Assembly: GCA_030789695.1 (NCBI GenBank)
Contig: CM061132.1
Location: 163,953,442-164,017,441 of the forward strand
Origin: Scilla litardierei
Lineage: Eukaryota > Streptophyta > Magnoliopsida > Asparagales > Asparagaceae
Length of the DNA stretch: 64,000 nt
Reading direction: 5' to 3'
This document shows positions 36,201-45,200 of this stretch, piece after piece. The notes beneath the pieces are model-generated. The model saw only the letters and a list, made by a program, of their open reading frames with translations, ran no database searches and was not told the origin of the DNA. The translations under genes and the position numbers were made by a program. The first letter of the stretch is position 1. Each line of letters begins with the position of its first letter.

Positions 36201-39200
36201 TCGAATTCACAATCAGCAAGGCGTGCCTTAAATGCGTCCCCCGTTAGGGGTTCTAGGTATCTAATAATCGAGGGTGAATCAAATCCAATATAGATTCCTA
36301 GACGACGTTGAGGACCCATTTTGGTCCTCTGAGGTGGTGCTATTGGAACATAGACCGCACAACCAAATATTCTCAAATGAGATATATCTGGAGTTGAGCC
36401 GTATGCTAGTTGCATCGGGGATAATGTATTGCCTCCAGAGGGGCGTATCCTGATAAGAGATGCGGCATGCAGAATAGCATGCCCCCAAGCATCCACCGGC
36501 AATTGGGATTGCATAAGCAATGGACGTGCAATCCATTGGAGTCTCTTTATAAGAGACTCTGCTAATCCATTCTGGGTGTGAACATGAGCTACTGGATGTT
36601 CAATTTCTATACCCGTTGCCTGGCAATAGTCTTCGAAGACTTGAGATGTGAATTCGCACTCATTATCAAGACATAGTTTCTTGATATGGTTATCGGGGAA
36701 ATGAGCACGTAACCTAATTATCTGTGCCAACAGCTTTGGAAAAGCTAGGTTACGGGTGGACAAGAGGCACGCATAAGACCATTTTGTGGATGCATCTATT
36801 AGTACCATGAAGTACCCAAATGGGCCACTTGCGGGGTGAATAGGCCCGCAAATGTCACCATGTATACTCTCAAGGAAGCCAGGAGACTCTAAACCCACTT
36901 TTAGGGGCGATGGTCTCGTTATTAGTTTCCCCTTGAAACAAGGGGGACAAGGAAATTCACCCTTCTGAAGAATCTTCTGGTTCTTCAAATCATGTCCGCT
37001 GGATTCAGATAAGATGCGTCGCATCAGAATGGATCCAGGGTGACCAAGTCTGTTATGCCATAGTTGAAATGGTGGCATTGGCTGGCACGTCTGGTGCTCA
37101 GTCATATTGGCTTCAACTGGTTGAATGTATGTTTGGTAGAGACCCGACGGGAGTCCCTTAAATATTTCGCAGATGGTCTTCTGGCCATCTTTACGAAGAG
37201 TGACATACAGGTATTCAACCTTATATTCATCTCTAGTTTTTAAGTGATATCCGTTTAAACGGATGTCCTTGAAGCTTATGAGATTTCTATTTGATCTTGG
37301 AGAAAATAGTGCATTATTGATTTTTAGTCTTGTGTTATTTGGGAGCAATAATATTGCATCACCAGATCCTTCGATTATTTTGGACAGTCCTGAAATTGTA
37401 ATGACAGGACCGTCATATTTACTTATGCTATTGAAATAGCATTCATCGCGAATGATAGTGTGCGTTGAGACACTGTCCACTAGGCACTCATACATCATCT
37501 ATATAAGCAAAAAACGATAATTTATTGATGGAAATGTAAAATGCATACATTCAAAATAAAAGATCGTCTTTATTAAGCATACTGGAGATGAAGCTACAAT
37601 TTATTCTTTGAAAAGCATAGATTAAGATAAGGCTCAATCAAGCAGGTCGTCATTTTCGAAATCTTTGGAAGTGAACTTCGTCGGATTTTCCACATTTGCC
37701 ATGTTTGTTTCAGGCGGAGGCTTCTGGCTCGCCTGATACAGTTCCTGGAAGTGGCGAGGTGTGCGACAGTTTCTGGACCAATGTCCAGTCATGCCACAAC
37801 GATGACATTTGTCCTCCCATGTCTTCTTTGGATTTGACACTGTATCAGTGTTCTTACGCGTCCAAGTGAAGTTTTTCTTCCCTTTGTTATTCTTGTTTTG
37901 GGGAGGAGCATTGGCTGGTTTCATAGGGGCATTTCCTTTGTTCTTTTTGCCCCTCTTCTTGTTCTTCCACTTCGGGGGGTGAACACTGTGGGCTTCGGGA
38001 ATAGGAGCTGAGCCTGCCGGGCGCTGGTTATGAGTGGCCAGTAAAAGGTCTCTATTCTGCTCTGCCCTCAGGAGGCAAGAGAGCAGGTCAGAGAACTTCG
38101 TGAAATTGCGTTCACGATACTGATGCATGAGGATATCATCTTTCTCGTGAAACGAGGTAAATGTCTTTTCCAACATACGGTGCTCCGAGACTTCTTCACC
38201 ACACAACTTCAGGCGTGAGGTGATGTTGTGAAGTGCTGAGTTGTATTCAGCAACGGACTTGTAGTCCTGAAGTCGGAGGTTCTCCCACTCATAGCTGGCA
38301 CGCGGGAGTATGACATCAATTTGATGTCTGTAGCGTGCCTCTAACGCTGTCCATAACTCCAGAGGGTCCTCTACCGTCAAGTATTCGGCCTTCAGGGTCC
38401 GATCTATGTGTCGTCTGATATAGATAATGGCTTTCGCCTTATCCATGTCAGAGACAGTGGTAGAGGTACTGCCAGCTGAAGGGGCCGTTTCTGGGGCTTT
38501 GCTAGCAGATGCATCGGATGCTGCGGGAGCCGATGATTGGGCCACTGCGGGGGCCAGGATGGAGTGCAGGAGCGCCATGGAGCGCAAGTGGAACTTCAGG
38601 TCCACTCGCCAGCTCAAGTAATTCTTGCCAGCTGCATCGAGCACCTCGAAATCGACGCTTGCCAATTTAGCCATTTTATCTATGCAATTTAAAGATAAGC
38701 ATGAATTAAAATAAATTCAACAATCCATGCATAAAGAAATTAATAAGTAAAATGCGGGGATCGGCCAGATACCCAAAATAATGCACAGTCCAAAGTCCGA
38801 TTACAGTCCAAAGAAAAGAGAATGAAAAATACAACTTTGGAAACCCCGGGTGGGTCCCTATTTCTGCATCCGTCTTCATATGCTGTTGCACCGAGCCTTG
38901 GCTATTTATACAATTTCCTCACTTACAAATTCTCTCAAAAAAGTGCTGGAAATGTAAATAGGTATGCAATGGCCGATCCCGAAAGACACATTTTTACTTA
39001 TTTTAAACATCCACGCAGTTTATATGCTACAGGCATAAATTAAACACCCACGCATATATCTCAAGCACAAAAAATATGGAAAAAGTAAACTAGAAAATAT
39101 AATTATCTCGAAGACCACGTGGAAACGTCATACACCGTTAGGTTAGTTAACTAACGGTAGAGCGGTCTCAGGATCTCTGAGATGATTATATATATATATA

Positions 39201-42200
39201 TATATAAAAAAATTCTAGTAAACCATACATAATAATTTGCAAGAGAGATGTTTAAATAAATAGAGGAACATATAAATGTAATTATTGATTTTAGGGTTAT
39301 TTAGTACTGACCCCCTGTGTTTTCTCGGAAATTAGTAGTACCCCCCTATGGTTTCAATAATTAGTAAGACCCCCCTGCCATAGGGGGGTAATACTAATTT
39401 TTGAGAAACCCTGGGGGGTGATACTAATTGTGGAGGGGGGTCTTACTAATTATTGAAACCATAGGGACTTGCTTGGCACACCACTAAAAACATGTCATGT
39501 CCTTATTATATTGGATAAAGGAATGAAAGGCTCGCGGTGTATTTAAATTTAAAGAAAAATGCGAATATAATTTACAAAAGATTTTTTTTCTTTTTCCTTT
39601 TCCTGTTGATTTCAATACACCTAGTGTACAATGAATAATCACCATACAAATTTTCCATGCAGAGTTTTTTAGCATGCAAAATAAAATAATTGAAACAAAA
39701 TATTACATCACAATATGAAATAAAGAAAATTATATCCTAAAATGAAGTCTAAATATTACAACCAAATCCAAAACAATAATAAAAATAAAGGCTATTTAGC
39801 CAGTACAAAATATGATTTGTGCATTATTGGCAACTGCTAATAAAGAAAATAAAAATAACTAAGACTATTCATCAGTAAACACATGCACCTCTTTGGCAAC
39901 GCACACAAAGGGGTTAATTTCTTCGTACTCCTTTGAACCTAAACGGCATTCAATAACAGAGAATATTATTAGTAATAATTACTCGTTATGTTTCCAAAAA
40001 CAAATATTTCTTTTAAAATCATTTAAAATATTTAGCAGTTAAAATTGATGTAAATCAATATGAGATGGTAAGTCTATGTTATAATATATCAATCATGATG
40101 CTAAATCAAGTGCATCATAATCATGGACTATCAATAAATAAATAAGCAATGATCAATGAAGTAAACAGATATCAAACTAATGTCTCTAGTTTATGGTACA
40201 TAGTATGATACTAATCTAACGTGTAATGTAACTTATGCCCGAGTGTATATATGCAATTTATGTGTTTCGTTGCTCAAAACAATGATCAACATGGACCAAT
40301 AACCTTCTCGTACGGTGTAACATTAGGGTTGTAACCTTTCCATATGATTTTAGATCCAGACAATAAATCATGGGTCGTAACCTTTCTCAACGGTTGCCAT
40401 CCCGGCTACAATGTTTAGGTCGTAGTTAGTAGTGGCTGTCAATACATTCCCGCACTCTTGATTAAGTACAGCCATGGGGGATTCTCATCGCTTCCGCACC
40501 CTCTGTGGCAATGAGTTTTCTGTACCATGTGTGTCATGCCCCTATTTGAAATTTTTTGTTCAATGTTACAACAATTATTCATATGGTTGAATGGAGCATA
40601 TGGTTGAATGGAGCATGCATTATCTCTAGAATTGATTCTACTTGGTAACTTACCATGTATCCATTTTTGTGTTTCAGTGAACACGCTACAGTAATCATTA
40701 AGCTAATGACATGAAAGAATTAGTTTCACTAAAGTAAAATTTCTATTTACCAAATAAAACAGTGGTTATGATATTGTTAACAAATTCACTTTTTAGTTAA
40801 ACAAGAATTATATATGATTTATATTAAATCCTCTAAAATTCTAATTTCAATTAATATAGCCAATTGACAATATCCTATGTAATATCAATTTAAAGGCCAA
40901 ATTACAAGATCTACTTGTTTATTATCAAAATAATGTCCAATTAATATGTTCTTACCATTATAAGAATCCCAAAATCTAGTCTTTTTTCTCATTTAAATCC
41001 CAATTCATTGAAATCCAATTTCAATTGCCATATAAAAACTATATTAAGAATATCACATTATAAAGCATGGCCAAACAATCAAATAATTCAAAATTTAAAT
41101 TTAATATAAAGAATTATACCTAAACTTAATTAACCGAAATTAAAATCAAATTTCAACTAAAATTAGAATATAATTCAACAGAAATTAAATTCTGTTTAAA
41201 TTTAATTTAAAATTTTAGGGGAACTTACTTGAGTGGTGGTGTGAGTTTCGGCTTCGTATGATTAAAGAATAAGAGGTGGTTGTTTGTTTTGGAGGTTTCG
41301 GTTGCGGTGTGAGAGTGGGGCAACTTCGAAGGAGCTACTCCTGCTTCGGGAGGGGGGCAGCTCAAGCGGTCGAAGGGCTTTGAAAGGCGGAGAAGCGGCT
41401 GGAGAAGGGAGATACAGCGAAGGAGCGACTGCTTTGTGCTCAATTGCTTTAGAGCGAAAGAGGAGGGGGCTTCGAAGAGATCAGGCGGCCAGTTGTGAGC
41501 CTTCATATCTCCCTTCTTTGTTTCTCTCTCTTTTTTGAATGGAGACATGGGAATTTGGAGAAGAGAAAAGAATAAAACGGGCGATGACGCTAGATTTCAT
41601 GCATAGAAGGTAAAGGAAGAGAGGGTTTGAGATGAGGATTTGGGTTTATTAGTTGGATTTATATAGGATTTAAGCTAGGGTTATAGAACGGGTCCGGTTG
41701 GGTGTAAACAGGTCGGGTTTGTTATTAATTGTATATAGAATTTGTAATTTATTGAGATTCTGCTTTGAAAGCTTAACTAATTTGAAAGAAACTACTTATA
41801 CAAATAGTTTTGAGTATAAAATTTAGATCAAAGTCTTGTTTTTATAACTAAACATATCGTAAAACAAACATAGGTCATATCAGCTGATATGAGCTCATAA
41901 ACATATTGCTTTTTAGTGTCATATCGTGTTGGTCATGTCGTGTTGTTTAGGATCCGAAAATGATATAACCATATCAATGGATGTTTTAAATAGTGTGTAT
42001 GAATGACCATCAGTGTGCATAACTTGTCATTCATGGTCAGAAAACCTTTTTATGCAGAATTATCTTTCTTCCGCCTCCCGTGACGTCAAAATATCCAAAG
42101 TCTTTAGTGTTAATTTTGAGCTCCAAATATTTTCACTGTCACCACTTATAGAAATATATGTTGAGGTGATAAACTGTTCTTGCAACCATAGCTTGTATGG

Positions 42201-45200
42201 GAAGTGCCGGAGCACCTTTCAGCACTCCATTAAATCTTTTTCAGCAATTAGTTATCATGATGTATTTTCTACCATGTTGATGTAAAGCCTATTTATACAT
42301 ATGCACATGCAAGGCTTCATTATACAATAATCAAGGCTGTGATCTTATTACAATTTATTATAGACCGAGTGACGTTTTTGAATGGGGTTGCCGATTAGGA
42401 CAAAAAGGTGGTTAGAAACGGATGTGATTTAATCTCAAGGAATCAATGGTTAGGATGAGAGTTTTGAAAATTTTAATAGGAAAACCCTAAACTTTTGGGA
42501 GGACTAAATCTGGATGGAACTAAATTTTAGGGGGAACTAAAATTTTAAATGTTAGAGAAAACTAAATTTCTGTATGAACTAAATTTATATGGGAAGTAAA
42601 TTCTCTCTGGAAAATTAAGTTTTAATTTGAATGTGTTTTTATTGGGAGAAATATTTTGACTATGGCTATAAATTTTTTGGGGAAGATTTTGAATGTGGTT
42701 GAATTTTGCGGATATGATATTTTGAATGAAAGTGCAAATTTTTTAAGGGAGAGATTTTATATGGGTTAAAAATTTTAGTAAGAAGAATTTTAATGACACG
42801 TGACTTATATTCATGAGTTATGATTAGTACTCTTTATAACTTTTGAATACCATGCATGTTAGAAATTATTTTATAATTTGATATTTCTATGATGTTTTAC
42901 CTTGAAATTAATAATGCATGTCGTAAACATTAGCGATGGTGTTTCGGTACCGGTAAACCATCACGCAATGCTCTACTTCAGTGACGGCCAACCATCCTTT
43001 GATCGGAGATGAAAGTTATCATCCTGTGTCTATGAACACTGGGTATCTATTCAGATATGTAACTGTAAAATCACTCCTAATTTAGTTCAGTCTCAGTCAA
43101 AATTACCACAAAAACCAATGGAAAAAAATCCTCTATTTGCACTTTGATGTCGGCAAGCATTGCCTTAGTATATTTGCTATACAAATGTGTCATTATTTAT
43201 GCTTAGGACCAGACGATAACATTTGGAGTCTTCAATGGACTGTCCGAAAGCTCAAAACACATGTAAATTGTTAACCAACTTGTATTTGTTGTAATCTTAA
43301 ACACTATATTATACCAAGTTTGTTTTCTTCGATAGCTCATCGATATTGTAGACGTGTTTGGTAAGATTGCTTGCCGTCTTCAAATATTCTTGATATTGCA
43401 ATCGTGCTGGCTCGTTATGTTTTGTTATATGATATTATAATCATAAACATGTTGTGTATGCAATCTTGCACGCCGACAGAGGTCAAATCAAGCTTCGTCT
43501 TCACAATAGGAATAATCATATTGCTCACGATAGAACTTATGGTACGTACGTGATCTATATACAGTGTAGTATTGTTGCATGTCTTATCTTCGCCTATTTT
43601 TTAATTTTAAACCGGCTATTTGTTTTTTCAAACTGCATCATGAATTCATCAGACGATTTCTAATTTGCACATCATGTATTTTAGGATTTGCAAGCTTATT
43701 CAAGAACCACACGATAGAATAACTAGTATTAGTCTTGATCGGTCGGAGAGAACAATTTTGCTTAATGCTCCTTTCCTTGATTGTGTGTACCAATTCGGTT
43801 TTCGAGTGAAACATATCACCAACGATCCAATGTTGTATAGTCGAAACTCCAATATCCATGTGTCTTATGTTGACATTCTTCACGACCGATGCATTGATCC
43901 ATTCATACTCGACATCGTCCGGCAACGGCTCTTCACACTCAACATAATTATTGTTAATTTTTCATAATTTCAATTTTTTGGTTGAAGTTTAATTGGTATT
44001 TTACTATATAATTACTTTTTATGTTTCATATATCATTGATTGCATTTTCATGTGTCATGATTCACGGATGATGGAATGATACTATGGTTTAGAGGCATAT
44101 CTCACCAATTCACCTTTATTTGGCTGTTTAATGTGCTTGGATGTGTTGAAAATTTGAAAAGCTAGTTGTATTGCTTTATTCCCTTATTATTAGCATTTTT
44201 TTCCTTTTCTTTTCTTTTCTCTTAAATGTTTTCAGAAATTTTCAACGTGAAAGTCACAACCCCCCCCCCCCCCCCCCCAACAAAAAAAAACCAAAAAAAA
44301 GAACAAAAAGAACAAAACGGCATATCTAGCAAGCATTGTTGGTTACTCATAATCAGTGGAGGCGAAATACATGATTTATATTCAGGCAATAAGTTGCCGG
44401 ATATTGAATATCTCTCTCTTTTTCGACTGCCTGTTGGTGCTTTTAGCTGTCCTCAAGTAACTACTAAGTTCCGGGTAAACCTTTTGGCATACTATTGCTA
44501 TTCGTTCCCTACTGTCTACAACTTTTGGTTGTGTTAACTATTAAATTGTGAAGTTGCTTTCAAAAAATTTCAGTGTAAGGAGGTACATCAGTTCTGGATT
44601 ACTCTACGTTACTATTCAATTGAACTTTACACCAATGATGGAAATTATTTGTACATAATTTACCCTATAAAGATGACGGCTTAGCAGATAAGGTTTTAAT
44701 TCTCATCCCTCTAGCATTTTCGGTCAAAAAAGAACTTTTGGGTGAACTTATCACAAAAGTTTTGCTTGTAGGCCTTTCCAAATTGAATGACGACTCAAGC
44801 TCTTATGTTCCGTAATATATATGGATCAAATTTTGAAGTTCTAAAATAAAAAATTAAATGAAGAAATAAAGAAATAAAGCATGAAAGCATGAAAACTGTT
44901 GGTACTACCTTTGTAAATGTACCATCAGTACCGCTGGAAGCTTCTTGGAGATGATACTACTCCACCTTTGCGAAATTAGCATTATTTATTTGTTATGATG
45001 TTTGGCTTGATTGTTTATAATTTGTTTGTGGGAAACACTTATGCCGCCGAAATAGGTTGGTGTACTTACCTTTATATATCTGTAGGTTGGCTCGGAGGAT
45101 GTCAGAGGTGTGGATTTCATTGTATTCGAACAGCCAGAGTTAACAATTTTAAGCGGTCATGTAGAAGGAACCGGCCTTGAAGTCCTGCAACCACATCTTT

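Larger units (their letters stand above)
33630..38674 (-). mobile_element. Minus-strand Ty1/copia element D, 5' LTR not found
   Basis: The minus-strand order is gag (38674-37634), pol (37498-34029) with integrase before RT as in copia, a polypurine tract and a 216-bp 3' LTR. I found no matching LTR or primer site right of the gag start up to about 39300, so the 5' end looks deleted. The long open frames mark it as much younger than element C, into which it is inserted. Confidence 0.85.
30650..41605 (-). mobile_element. Old minus-strand Ty3/gypsy element C
   Basis: Direct repeats of about 1.5 kb (30650-32165 and 40050-41605) flank a decayed RT region and the later copia insertion D. Shared blocks include CATGATGCTAAATC, CCTAACGG/CTCAACGG next to GTCGTAACCTTT, and the GC-richer end with CTTCGAAGGAG and CTTTTTTGAATGGAGA. 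Edges are approximate and no target duplication was found. Other sequence between the repeats (32901-33629, 38900-40049) has no clear coding content. Confidence 0.65.

Noticed and set aside
43665..43967. 100-codon frame in the last large NOMO intron
   Set aside because: No recognisable motif, no neighbouring coding pieces and an overlapping frame of similar length on the other strand.
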